The notes: a model not told the origin generated them from the letters alone. A DNA stretch of 17,417 bases from JBKPNZ01 sp046732895 (GCA_046732895.1 JBKPNZ010000034.1:1-17417); one strand, 5' to 3'. Counted from the first letter of the stretch, positions 1-6,370 are shown. Made by a program: numbers and translations.

Positions 1-474
1 TGGAGCCTCGGCTCGGCCGGTCTGCGGCACGAGTTCTGGACCTCAGCCGACGCGGCCGGCCTGCCGATCCTGCCCGGCCTGGTCCGCTACGACGAGGTGG
101 CGGCCGGTGAGGTCGACCACGCGATCCGCGTGACGTTCGACACGACACGGCGTGCCTTCATCCACCCGGCGAGCCACTACGCCTCGAGCATGTGTGGGCG
201 CAACCTCCCACCCATGGGCCTGAGGATGCGGCTGAAGGAGGGCTACTTCAACGATCACCTCGGCGACTTCGCGCCCGGCAGCCAGGCCCGCCCGATCTTC
301 GAAGCGCTCTACCAATACGGGATGATCGTCGCCGACAACGGCTCGAACTTCTTCTTCACGGGCTCAGGGACCGGCTCCGACTGGGACGACGATGACCTGA
401 GCCACCTGAAGGACGTGCCGGGCAGGGCCTTCATGGTCGTCCAGCACGAGGCCCCCGTCACCGACGACTGCTGA
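1..474 (+). CDS. Hypothetical protein, 5' truncated (C-terminal 157 residues)
   Basis: An open frame runs from the first base of the window to TGA at 472-474, so the gene begins upstream. The visible part starts WSLGSAGLRHEFWTS and contains a GLVRYDEV segment, a HAIRVTF strand, an HPASHYAS segment, PPMGLRMRLK, and near the end YGMIVADNGSNFFF followed by a WDDDDL stretch. I remember this pattern from secreted or envelope-associated hypothetical proteins common in soil actinobacteria, with the order RYDEV, HALRFT, PAxHxAS, PPMGxRxRLK, YGMIVADNGS. Their biochemical role is not known to me. No catalytic motif is evident. An internal ATG-like start at 97 is rejected because the homologous block extends upstream of it. 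No function is assigned; the family resemblance is from memory. Confidence 0.75.
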   Translation, partial: WSLGSAGLRHEFWTSADAAGLPILPGLVRYDEVAAGEVDHAIRVTFDTTRRAFIHPASHYASSMCGRNLPPMGLRMRLKEGYFNDHLGDFAPGSQARPIFEALYQYGMIVADNGSNFFFTGSGTGSDWDDDDLSHLKDVPGRAFMVVQHEAPVTDDC

Positions 475-564
475 GTGCCAAGTCATCGCCGGGAAGGATT
501 CGCGGCTCGCTGGCGTCTGCAGTACGTGAAGGACACCACCAACCTACGAATCTAGGAGGCACCC

Positions 565-675
565 ATGAATCGCAGACTGCTCGTCGCCGGCACCGCTGTC
601 GTCGCACTGGTCGTCGTCGCCGTCCTGCTTGCAACGGCACTCGGCGGAGGCGGAGGCGGAGGCGTTGGGTACTAG
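565..675 (+). CDS. Small single-pass membrane or secreted microprotein (36 aa)
   Basis: The ATG at 565 is preceded by a strong Shine-Dalgarno core, AGGAGG, at 553-558, six bases upstream. The frame ends at TAG 673-675 after 36 codons. The peptide starts MNRR, continues as a hydrophobic helix of about 24 residues rich in Val, Leu and Ala, and ends in a run of seven glycines followed by VGY. This is the shape of a tiny membrane-anchored peptide or an uncleaved signal anchor. The glycine run comes from a short GGAGGC-like DNA repeat at about 645-663. A GC-rich hairpin lies 19 bases after the stop, which fits a self-contained transcription unit. No homolog is recognised. The ribosome binding site, helix and terminator support it, but the gene could still be chance. 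Confidence 0.55.
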   Translation: MNRRLLVAGTAVVALVVVAVLLATALGGGGGGGVGY

Positions 676-694
676 CCCGGCAAACACACTGGGT

Positions 695-721
695 CGGCGC
701 CCTCACGACGTGGGGGCGCCG
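695..721 (+). terminator. GC-rich hairpin after the 36-aa ORF
   Basis: Arms CGGCGCCC (695-702) and GGGCGCCG (714-721) are perfect reverse complements with an 11-base loop. There is no T-tract. It lies between the microprotein and the converging LysR gene, so it could stop transcription from either side. Confidence 0.5.
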
Positions 722-831
722 AACGGTCGCGGATCCGGTCGAAGCCCAGACCGCCACGTCGAGGGGCAATGGTGGGTCCGTCCCGCCGCCGGGGTTAAAG
801 CCCCTGCCTGCGAGCACCAAAGAGCCAGCGC

Positions 832-1698
832 CTAAACGGCGGCCAGCACTGCATCAAGTGCGGCGCTGCGCGCGTTCTCGCGCCAGACCAGGGCGAAGGG
901 GAGCGTGACGACCGGCTCGACAGGAACGAGTACCGATTGCTCGAGTCGCGGGCCGAAGGCTGTGCGCACGTAGAGCACGATGCCGAGGCCCTCGCGAACA
1001 GCCTGCGTGCCGAGATCGGGGTAGGGGTCGGGCAGAGCGTTGGGCTCGAAGCCCGCGGCCCGGCAGGCTTCGAGCACTGCCGCGGTGTAACCCGGGCTGT
1101 CCTTGCCGCCGGCCACCAGCAGCGTCTCTTCGGCTAGCTCGTCCAGCGCGACCTTCCTGCGTTTCGCCAGCGGATGGTCGTCACGTATGTGCAGCACGGC
1201 CGGCTCGTCGCGCAGGGTCATGGATGCCAGCCCGGCGAGGGCGGGCGGGCAGAAGACGACCGCGAGGTCGAGGCGCCCCTGAGTGATGTCGCGCAGGAGT
1301 GCCCCGGTGGTGTCCTCGCTGGTATGCACCATGACCCCGGGCACGGCCGTCGACCAGCGCTCGAGCAACTCCGGGACGAGACCGAACCGCGCCGCTGGAC
1401 TCAGCCCGCAGCGCAGCAGCCCGCTCGGTGACAGCTCGACCGCCTGCACGTCGCCGACGACCGTGTCGGCGTGGGCTAGCAGCTCTCGCCCCTGCTCGAG
1501 CAGCTGCTCCCCGGCGGAGGTCAGACGCACTTGCCGGGAGCTGCGATCCAGCAACGCGACTCCCAGCTGCTGCTCGAGTTGACGAATCGCCACGCTGAGC
1601 GGCGGCTGGGCCATGTGCAGCCGCTCGGCGGCGCGCGTGACGTTTTCCTCCTCAGCGACGGCGACGAAGTAGCGGATGAGTCGCAGCTCGGGCTGCAT
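832..1698 (-). CDS. LysR family transcriptional regulator
   Basis: The protein is 288 residues, a normal LysR length. Residues 6-66 form the winged helix-turn-helix: RLIRYFVAVAEE, then TRAAERLHMAQPPLSVAIRQ as recognition region, then LGVALLDR and LTSAGEQLL. Residues 90-288 fit the periplasmic-binding-like effector domain, including a LDLAVVF strand and a late QAVREGLGIVLYV segment. I chose the ATG at 1698, which starts MQPELRLIRYF, over a possible start 63 bases upstream. LysR proteins begin just before this helix, and a TAGGA ribosome binding site sits about 10 bases before it. The gene is divergent from the small protein/sigma/rhodanese cluster, with a 116-bp gap, so that cluster is its likely target. 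The effector ligand cannot be read from the sequence. Confidence 0.93.
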   Translation of the reverse strand: MQPELRLIRYFVAVAEEENVTRAAERLHMAQPPLSVAIRQLEQQLGVALLDRSSRQVRLTSAGEQLLEQGRELLAHADTVVGDVQAVELSPSGLLRCGLSPAARFGLVPELLERWSTAVPGVMVHTSEDTTGALLRDITQGRLDLAVVFCPPALAGLASMTLRDEPAVLHIRDDHPLAKRRKVALDELAEETLLVAGGKDSPGYTAAVLEACRAAGFEPNALPDPYPDLGTQAVREGLGIVLYVRTAFGPRLEQSVLVPVEPVVTLPFALVWRENARSAALDAVLAAV

Positions 1699-1710
1699 GC
1701 GTGCCGATCC

Positions 1711-1723
1711 TACGCCGCGCGTA
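1711..1723. promoter_or_regulatory. Candidate LysR-type T-N11-A operator
   Basis: TACGC-CGC-GCGTA at 1711-1723 is a perfect inverted repeat whose outer bases give T-N11-A, the classical LysR binding core. It lies 13 bases upstream of the LysR start, where binding would block its own expression. A second weak dyad, CTTGGAC at 1744-1750 and GTCCAAG at 1783-1789, lies between the divergent genes. Confidence 0.4.
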
Positions 1724-1814
1724 TCTCGAACGAGCACATCGGTCTTGGACATATGCGCCACGGGCCCGCATGCTGGGTGTCAGTCCAAGCCCGAACTTCA
1801 AATAGGAGCATGTG

Positions 1815-2099
1815 ATGAGCAAACCGAGCATTCCGTCCGAACACAGTTACGGACCCAGCACGAAAGCCGGGCGGATGACCGCGCTCGACGCGAGACTGAC
1901 GAACGGACGCTTCGAGCTTCCCGCGTCCGCTCGCGGCGTGCTCGTTCTCGCCGACCCACCCGAGGCGGGCTGGCAGATGCGAACGCGCTCGAACGAGCAG
2001 GCCACGGTCGACGCCGAACTGCTCGCCACGCCCGACTACCAGCCCGACTGTGAACAGGCGTGCGATGCGCGTGGCTTCGAGAACGGGGACCAGAGATGA
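1815..2099 (+). CDS. Small protein coupled to the ECF sigma factor; possible hydrolase N-terminal fragment
   Basis: The ATG at 1815 has a TAGGAG ribosome binding site at 1803-1808 with a 6-base spacer. The frame encodes 94 residues and its TGA overlaps the sigma-factor ATG as ATGA (2096-2099), which argues for real, coupled translation. No signal peptide or membrane segment is visible. Residues about 25-60 (LDARLTNGRFELPASARGV, then LVLAD, then RTRSNEQ) recall the first strands of dienelactone-hydrolase-type alpha/beta hydrolases, which read LPxGARGVVLFAHG followed by SPRNR. Here the nucleophile elbow, the acid and the histidine are absent, so it cannot be a complete hydrolase. It may be a decayed fragment kept as a leader, or a small regulator of the sigma factor. 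A CEQAC pair near the C-terminus could be redox active. The homology is a memory-based impression. Confidence 0.6.
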   Translation: MSKPSIPSEHSYGPSTKAGRMTALDARLTNGRFELPASARGVLVLADPPEAGWQMRTRSNEQATVDAELLATPDYQPDCEQACDARGFENGDQR

Positions 2100-2698
2100 A
2101 TACCCCGATCGCGGAAGCGACGCGACGCGCCGGACCTCTCCGGTCCGGTTCCGCCCCCACCCACACTTTCCCGGCGCGGCGTCCCGTGCGCCCGAGCACC
2201 GCGAGGGAGCACGTACTAGATCCAGCGAGGCTGGGCGACCACTTCGATCGGCTCTACCGCTCTGCCTGGGCGCTATCCGGCTCGCGCCAGGATGCCGAGG
2301 ACCTCGTCCAGGAAACCTACGCCCGGGTTCTGGCCCGTCCCCGCCGGGTGCGCAACGATGACGATCTCGGCTACCTCCTGCGCGCCCTGCGAAACACCTT
2401 CATTTCCGGCCACCGGGCGATGGCTCGACGTCCTCGAGCGGGGGGCGCCGATCCCGAGGCCCTGGACCTGCCACACCCTCGTACGCGCGCCGATGAGCCG
2501 CCGGTCGCGGCCCACGCGCGCGAGGTCTTCGCCGCGATTGCCACGCTGCCTGCTGACTTTCGCGACGTGCTCGTGGCCATCGACGTCGCCGGCCTCTCCT
2601 ACGGCGAGACCGCCAGGGCACTGCGGGTGCGCGGGGGGACCATCGCCAGCCGCCTGTTTAGGGCCCGCGAGCAGGTCGCGAAGTTGCTTTCTCCCTAG
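2096..2698 (+). CDS. ECF-type RNA polymerase sigma-70 factor
   Basis: The protein is 200 residues. After a 45-residue Arg/Pro-rich extension, region 2 covers about 48-112 with HFDRLYRSAWALSGS, then the core-binding helix DAEDLVQETYARVL and the DLGYLLRALRNTF promoter-melting segment. Region 4 covers about 143-197 with VFAAIATLPADFRDVLVAID, the helix-turn-helix LSYGETARALRVRGGTIASR and LFRAREQV. Sigma region 3 is absent, as expected for an ECF factor. I chose the ATG at 2096 because it overlaps the upstream stop as ATGA; a frame extension to 2060 lies inside the upstream gene. No anti-sigma factor gene follows; the next gene is a rhodanese 39 bases downstream. Its signal and regulon are unknown, and the divergent LysR protein or the coupled small protein may control it. 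Confidence 0.93.
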   Translation: MNTPIAEATRRAGPLRSGSAPTHTFPARRPVRPSTAREHVLDPARLGDHFDRLYRSAWALSGSRQDAEDLVQETYARVLARPRRVRNDDDLGYLLRALRNTFISGHRAMARRPRAGGADPEALDLPHPRTRADEPPVAAHAREVFAAIATLPADFRDVLVAIDVAGLSYGETARALRVRGGTIASRLFRAREQVAKLLSP

Positions 2699-2737
2699 CG
2701 GACCACGGTCCGGAATCACAAGACAAGGAAGGACCCA

Positions 2738-3079
2738 ATGACAAACAAGATCAGTCGGAATGAGCTGAAGGACCTCGTCGATCGCAACGGTGCAACCCTG
2801 GCCGAGGCCCTCGCCGAGCAGTACTTCGACGACGAGCACCTGCCGGGGGCCGTCAACGTCCCCCACCTCGCCGGCGAGGAGTTGATCAACGAGCGCCTGC
2901 CCGACAAGGACGCGCCCGTGGTCACCTACTGCGCCAGCCTCACCTGCCGCAACTCGGAGATCCTCGCGGAGCGCCTTGTGGCAATGGGGTACAGCGACGT
3001 GCGCGAGTACGCCGAGGGCAAGGTCGACTGGATCGAGGCCGGTCTACCCGTGGCCGGTCGGGTGGCGGCCGGAACCTGA
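2738..3079 (+). CDS. Single-domain rhodanese-like sulfurtransferase
   Basis: The protein is 113 residues, one rhodanese domain. HLPGAVNVPHL (34-44) is the conserved substrate-side motif, with GAxNVP. VVTYCASLTCRNS (61-73) is the active-site loop, with Cys65 as the expected persulfide-forming cysteine and Arg71 closing the six-residue loop. A second cysteine in the loop, Cys70, is less usual and could form a disulfide with Cys65. The C-terminal VREYAEGKVDWIEAGLPV is the family's usual ending. The start ATG has an AAGGAAGGA ribosome binding site just upstream. It lies 39 bases after the ECF sigma gene, so they are probably cotranscribed, and it is followed by a perfect hairpin terminator. It is probably cytoplasmic and may act in sulfur relay or thiol stress; the substrate is not determined by sequence. 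Confidence 0.92.
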   Translation: MTNKISRNELKDLVDRNGATLAEALAEQYFDDEHLPGAVNVPHLAGEELINERLPDKDAPVVTYCASLTCRNSEILAERLVAMGYSDVREYAEGKVDWIEAGLPVAGRVAAGT

Positions 3080-3089
3080 CGTTCGGCAG

Positions 3090-3119
3090 CGCGGCCCGGC
3101 TTGAGGAGGCCGGGCCGCG
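3090..3119 (+). terminator. Perfect 11-bp hairpin after the rhodanese
   Basis: Arms CGCGGCCCGGC (3090-3100) and GCCGGGCCGCG (3109-3119) pair perfectly around an 8-base loop, starting 10 bases after the stop codon. There is no U-tract, as is common in high-GC actinobacteria. It ends the small protein/sigma/rhodanese unit. Confidence 0.75.
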
Positions 3120-3268
3120 TCGTCCGTCTGCGAACCTCGCCGCGGTCCGGTTGGGTGCCAGCCTCGATCGGATCATTGCAGCGCGGCCGTTTTCTGACTC
3201 GCGGGAAGAAATCGCGCCGTCGCGCGTCCTTGGGTGCGAACAGCAAAAACCCATGGAAGGAAACCCAG

Positions 3269-4315
3269 ATGACAACCCCCACTACCAACTCAAGGCCCAG
3301 GCGGCCGTTTCACATGGTCGCAGCGACCGTCGCCCTCGGGCTTGCGGCGCTCGCCTTTCCGGTTAGTTCGAGCGCCAGCAGCACGAAGGTTGACGGCGTA
3401 AGCGCAGCCGTCGAGCACCGAACGCTCAACGTCAAGGGAAGCCGTGACGGCGACGCCGTCGCGCTCCGCCTTGATGCCGCCGATCCCAGCCGGATCGCGG
3501 TCGACGTCGGCGACGACGGCTCGGCCGACTTCTCGTTCGCGCGCGGCCGCGTCGACGCGATCGCGGTCCGGACGGGCGACGGTAGGGATTCCGCTCGCAT
3601 CGACGACGCGAACGGAGCCTTCACCGACACGATCCCGACGACGATCTCCGGCGGCGACGGCAACGACTCGCTGGAGGGCGGACAGCTCCAGCTCGTCGCC
3701 GAGAACGAGAAGTACAAGGCCGGCGATGGCGACGACCTTGTCGACGGCGGCAAGGGCAACGACACCGCCAAGCTCGGCAACGGGAAGGACACCTTCCGCT
3801 GGGACAACGGCGAGGGCAGCGACGTGATCGAGGGCCAGGACGGCCGCGACACGATGGTGTTCAACGGTGCCGCGGTGGACGAGCAGGTCACCTTGACCGC
3901 GAACGAAGGACGGCTGACGTTCTTCCGCGTCCAAGGCAACGTCACGATGGACACCGACGGCGTCGAGATCGTCGACGACAACCCCCTCGGCGGAACCGAC
4001 ACCATCACCGTCAACGACCTGACGGGCACGGACGTGAACCAGGTCAATCTCGATCTCGCGTTGACCGTGCCGGGCGGCACCGCCCCCGACAGCGTGGTCG
4101 ACAACGTGGTGGTCAACGGCACGAACGGTGACGACGAGATCAACATCGACGGCAACGGGGCGGGAGCCGACGTGACCGGCCTTGCGGCCACCGTGTCGGT
4201 TACCCACGCGGATGCGACCGACACCCTGTCCGTCAACACCCTCGAGGGCACGGACAACGTGACCACGACCGGTGTCGCCGGACTGATCGTGAAGGTCGAC
4301 GGCCTGGAGGTCTAG
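3269..4315 (+). CDS. Secreted RTX-like acidic repeat protein, probable calcium binder
   Basis: The protein is 348 residues. The ATG at 3269 has a GGAAGG ribosome binding site at 3255-3260; a longer frame reaching to 3101 would run through the terminator and is rejected. Residues 1-37 form a signal peptide: Arg/Pro n-region, hydrophobic core MVAATVALGLAALAFPV, and SSSAS cleavage region. Residues 128-198 hold degenerate RTX-type nonapeptides such as GGDGNDSLE, AGDGDDLVD, GGKGNDTAK and GEGSDVIEG, whose Asp and Gly residues form calcium-binding beta rolls. The last 150 residues are Thr/Asp/Asn/Val-rich beta strands with repeated GTDxITVNDLTGTD-like blocks. No protease, lipase or toxin domain is present. 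It is probably an exported structural or surface protein. It stands alone between two hairpin terminators. Confidence 0.85.
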   Translation: MTTPTTNSRPRRPFHMVAATVALGLAALAFPVSSSASSTKVDGVSAAVEHRTLNVKGSRDGDAVALRLDAADPSRIAVDVGDDGSADFSFARGRVDAIAVRTGDGRDSARIDDANGAFTDTIPTTISGGDGNDSLEGGQLQLVAENEKYKAGDGDDLVDGGKGNDTAKLGNGKDTFRWDNGEGSDVIEGQDGRDTMVFNGAAVDEQVTLTANEGRLTFFRVQGNVTMDTDGVEIVDDNPLGGTDTITVNDLTGTDVNQVNLDLALTVPGGTAPDSVVDNVVVNGTNGDDEINIDGNGAGADVTGLAATVSVTHADATDTLSVNTLEGTDNVTTTGVAGLIVKVDGLEV

Positions 4316-4329
4316 GCACCTCGGAGCTC

Positions 4330-4359
4330 GAGGGCCCCGGCCGATGAGCCGGGGCCCTC
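4330..4359 (+). terminator. Perfect 12-bp hairpin after the RTX-like gene
   Basis: Arms GAGGGCCCCGGC (4330-4341) and GCCGGGGCCCTC (4348-4359) pair perfectly around a 6-base loop, 14 bases after the stop. This is a strong GC-rich intrinsic terminator candidate without a U-tract. Confidence 0.8.
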
Positions 4360-4471
4360 CACTCCGACCCGCTTCAACTTGGCGATGACGGCTACCGGAA
4401 GCTGCACCCCTCGGACGCGCTGCGCGAGATGGCCCAGCTGACACAGCCCCCAGAAACGCGAGCCCCGCGCG

Positions 4472-4525
4472 CTGAGCGGCGGCCGCCGCGACGCGCTCGC
4501 GCCGCGACGGCCGCCTCGTGCTCAG
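4472..4525 (-). terminator. Composite inverted repeat at the lemA 3' end
   Basis: Nested arms are CTGAGC (4472-4477) with GCTCAG (4520-4525), and GGCGGCCG (4478-4485) with CGGCCGCC (4508-4515). A small GCGA/TCGC stem lies inside. The outer arm overlaps the lemA stop codon (4522-4524). It probably terminates the minus-strand regulator/lemA unit and blocks read-through from the converging RTX-like gene. The remaining 4360-4471 holds nothing I recognise. Confidence 0.55.
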
Positions 4526-5079
4526 CTGAAGCTGACCTGCGGCGCGGTGCGCTCGGAGGCGTCCTCGATCTCGAAGAACTCCCGCGGAGTGAATCCGCCG
4601 GAGCCGGCGATGAGCGAGTTCGGGAAGACCTGGATCTTCGTGTTGTAGGCCTGCACATTCGAGTTGTAGATCCGGCGCGAGGCCTGGATCTCGTCCTCGA
4701 TCTCGCTGAGGTTGCGCGTCAGCTGCTGGAAGTTCTCCGTCGCGCGGAGCTGCGGATAGTTCTCCGCGACCGCACGCAGATCACCCAGAACGGCGTTCAG
4801 CCGGCCCTCAGCCCTGGCCGACTCGACCGGGCCCTGGGCCTTCATGGCCTCGGCGCGCGCCTCGGTGACCTTCTCGAAGGTCCCGCGCTCGTGCTCGGCG
4901 TATCCCTTCACCGTCTCGACCAGATTCGGGATCAGATCGTGGCGCCGCTTGAGCTGCACGTCGATCCCCGACCAGGCCTCGTCGACCCGGTTCCGCGACC
5001 CGATCATCGAGTTGCGGATGAGGATGTAGATCAGGCCGATCAGGATGATCAGGCCGATCACGATCAGGACTACGGTCAT
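4522..5079 (-). CDS. lemA: LemA family protein
   Basis: The protein is 185 residues, the usual LemA length. Residues 3-21 form one N-terminal membrane helix made almost entirely of Ile, Leu and Val. The cytoplasmic or extracytoplasmic helical body carries the family signature: NRVDEAWSGIDVQLKRRHDLIPNL at 30-53 (shown here as one continuous family block), VETVKGYAEHE, YPQLRATENFQQL and RRIYNSNVQAYNT. LemA proteins are small helical-bundle membrane proteins of poorly defined function. The ATG at 5079 has an AGGAGAGG ribosome binding site. It begins 38 bases after the stop of the HTH regulator, on the same strand and with no terminator between, so they probably share a transcript. The TPM-domain partner protein often found beside lemA is not present here. 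Confidence 0.95.
   Translation of the reverse strand: MTVVLIVIGLIILIGLIYILIRNSMIGSRNRVDEAWSGIDVQLKRRHDLIPNLVETVKGYAEHERGTFEKVTEARAEAMKAQGPVESARAEGRLNAVLGDLRAVAENYPQLRATENFQQLTRNLSEIEDEIQASRRIYNSNVQAYNTKIQVFPNSLIAGSGGFTPREFFEIEDASERTAPQVSFS
5029..5064. repeat. 18-bp tandem duplication inside the LemA membrane helix
   Basis: Two 18-base copies, 5029-5046 and 5047-5064, differ at one base; each begins GATCAGGCCGATCA. On the coding strand they specify the repeated hydrophobic block (V/L)IGLI of the membrane helix. It is probably a simple slippage-type duplication that the helix tolerates. Confidence 0.7.
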
Positions 5080-5117
5080 CGCGTTCCTCTCCTGGAGTTG
5101 CTGTTGAGTTGGGTGTT

Positions 5118-5633
5118 CTACACCGAATCGCGGTCGGCGTCGAGTACGCCGAGTCGGCGTAGGGCTGCCTCGACCAACTTCCGCGGCAGATCGTCGCGCC
5201 CCTCGGCGTCGGCGCGGCCGAGCTCATACGCGAGCGCGGCGACATCGCTCGAGGCGATCGCTGCCTCGACCGCGGCCGCGTAGGCGGTCTCATCTCCGCC
5301 CGGGCCGGTGAGCTCACGCATCGTCCGCAGGTCGCTCTCGCGCGGAGCAAGGGTGCCGGGGCCGAAGCTCGCGCTCCCGACCGTGGTGGCCACGTCGGTC
5401 CGCCGCGGCGGTTGGCCGCTGGCCGTGAACGTCTCGGGAACGGCGCCGACCCGGCGCAGGCGATCGATGTGCTGGTAGACCGCGTTGCGCGTGACGCCGA
5501 TGTCCTTGGCGATCTTCTTCACGGGGTAGCCCTGCTCGAGCCGCTCGAGGACCTCCGTCTGGCGCTTGGTCAAGCCGGGCCGCAGATGCGGCTGGCCCTG
5601 TGGCTTGGCTGAGTGCTTGGTTTCGCTATGCAT
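5118..5633 (-). CDS. HTH transcriptional regulator (LuxR/sigma-4-like HTH), probably autoregulated
   Basis: The protein is 171 residues with the start at ATG 5633. Residues 21-64 form a helix-turn-helix: LTKRQTEVLERLEQGYPVKK, then IAKDIGVTRNAVYQHIDRLR. The first part resembles LuxR-type or sigma region 4 domains that begin LTxRQxEVL. The remaining 100 residues are Ala/Glu/Arg-rich helices without a recognised ligand domain. An upstream start at 5735 is rejected because its extension would read through a long hairpin and the inverted repeat. No Shine-Dalgarno is visible. Instead, a perfect 12-7-12 inverted repeat covers the start codon and a TATGCT -10-like element 8 bases before ATG, which suggests a leaderless, self-repressed mRNA. 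lemA follows 38 bases downstream. The regulated targets beyond itself and lemA are unknown. Confidence 0.82.
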   Translation of the reverse strand: MHSETKHSAKPQGQPHLRPGLTKRQTEVLERLEQGYPVKKIAKDIGVTRNAVYQHIDRLRRVGAVPETFTASGQPPRRTDVATTVGSASFGPGTLAPRESDLRTMRELTGPGGDETAYAAAVEAAIASSDVAALAYELGRADAEGRDDLPRKLVEAALRRLGVLDADRDSV

Positions 5634-5662
5634 AGCTTGGCAGCATAGCACTGCCAAGCTAT
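5632..5662 (-). promoter_or_regulatory. Perfect 12-7-12 inverted repeat over the regulator start: operator and probable leaderless promoter
   Basis: ATAGCTTGGCAG (5632-5643) and CTGCCAAGCTAT (5651-5662) are exact reverse complements separated by CATAGCA. Read on the minus strand, the spacer region gives TATGCT, a -10-like hexamer, 8 bases before the ATG at 5633, so transcription would start at or next to the first codon. A second palindrome, GCTATGCATAGC (5625-5636), overlaps the start. Bound protein here would block RNA polymerase directly. Confidence 0.65.
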
Positions 5663-5693
5663 ACAACCGCCCCGCCACGCGGACCCGCTTCAT

Positions 5694-5738
5694 CGAGTGG
5701 CGTGAAGGTCGGCCATACGCCGACTTTCTCGCCACTCG
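5694..5738 (-). terminator. Long hairpin (20-bp stem) between the alkyltransferase and the HTH regulator
   Basis: Arms 5694-5713 and 5719-5738 pair over 20 positions with one T-T mismatch (5703/5729) and one wobble pair, around a 5-base loop. It starts 15 bases after the alkyltransferase stop in the minus direction. It separates the sigma/alkyltransferase unit from the regulator/lemA unit. There is no U-tract. Confidence 0.75.
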
Positions 5739-5752
5739 GCGGAGGAGGTGGC

Positions 5753-6370
5753 CTACGAGATCGCGCCCTCGAGGCGCAGGAGGAACTCCTTCATCTCGGG
5801 GCCTCCCCCGTAGTTGCCGAGGACGCCGCCCGAGCGGATCACGCGGTGGCAGGGCACGACGATCGGGATGGGATTCGCGCCAAGCGCGGTGCCCGCGGCG
5901 CGGTGCGCTCCCGGATGGCCGGCCTTGGCGGCGACCTCGCCGTAGGTGGCGGTCACCCCGAAGGGCAGCCGAGCCGTCTGGCGCAGGACCCCGCGCATGA
6001 AGGGCGCCTTGGCAAGACTCCAGTCGACCTTCAAGTCGAAGTGGTCCCGGCGCCGCTCGAAGTACTCATCGAGCTCGCGCAGGACCTCGTCCAGCTCGCC
6101 GCGTGACTCGAGGATGCGCGGCGAGATCTCGGCGGCCAGGCGCTCCAGCGCCTCGTCCGGCGGGTAGTTGGGCAGGCTGACCTTCACGAGCCCGCGCTTC
6201 GTCGTGGCGACGAGCGTCTTGCCGAGCGGCGTGTCGGCGGTCGTGTACGCGACGTCGAGCACGCCGGCGTCGCCGGCGGCCGCGGCCAGGTGGGCGGCGG
6301 CCTCGGCCGCGCTGCGGTCGAGCCCTGATTGAAGCGCCCGGCGGATCGAATTCGTGTCGGTGGCGGTCAT
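5753..6370 (-). CDS. ogt: Methylated-DNA--protein-cysteine S-methyltransferase (O6-alkylguanine-DNA alkyltransferase)
   Basis: The protein is 205 residues. The C-terminal half is the alkyltransferase domain: PFMRGVLRQTARLPFGVTAT (123-142) leading to TYGEVAAKAG (the recognition helix region), HRAAGTALGANPIPIVVPCHRV with acceptor Cys174, and GNYGGGPEMKEFLLRLEGA. It transfers an alkyl group from O6-alkylguanine in DNA to Cys174 in a suicide reaction. Residues 38-110 fit the less conserved N-terminal domain. About 35 further residues at the start are Ala-rich helix without the four-cysteine zinc module of Ada. The ATG at 6370 overlaps the sigma stop as ATGA and has an AAGGAGGAA ribosome binding site, so it is translationally coupled to the ECF sigma factor. 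A hairpin follows. A longer frame to 6553 is a shadow inside the sigma gene. Confidence 0.93.
   Translation of the reverse strand: MTATDTNSIRRALQSGLDRSAAEAAAHLAAAAGDAGVLDVAYTTADTPLGKTLVATTKRGLVKVSLPNYPPDEALERLAAEISPRILESRGELDEVLRELDEYFERRRDHFDLKVDWSLAKAPFMRGVLRQTARLPFGVTATYGEVAAKAGHPGAHRAAGTALGANPIPIVVPCHRVIRSGGVLGNYGGGPEMKEFLLRLEGAIS

Noticed and set aside
3101..3268. Upstream extension of the RTX-like frame
   Set aside because: It starts inside the rhodanese terminator, lacks a ribosome binding site, and would hide the clear signal peptide.
3290..4444. 384- and 318-residue open frames on the minus strand
   Set aside because: They are antisense to the RTX-like gene, cross its terminator, and have low-complexity composition that mirrors the Gly/Asp repeats.
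4429..5283. 284-residue open frame on the plus strand
   Set aside because: It is antisense to lemA and part of the HTH regulator, both supported by family motifs and ribosome binding sites.
5694..5738. Possible mobile-element end or riboswitch
   Set aside because: It is a single compact hairpin between two same-strand genes with no matching second copy or conserved riboswitch core in the window; terminator is the simpler reading.
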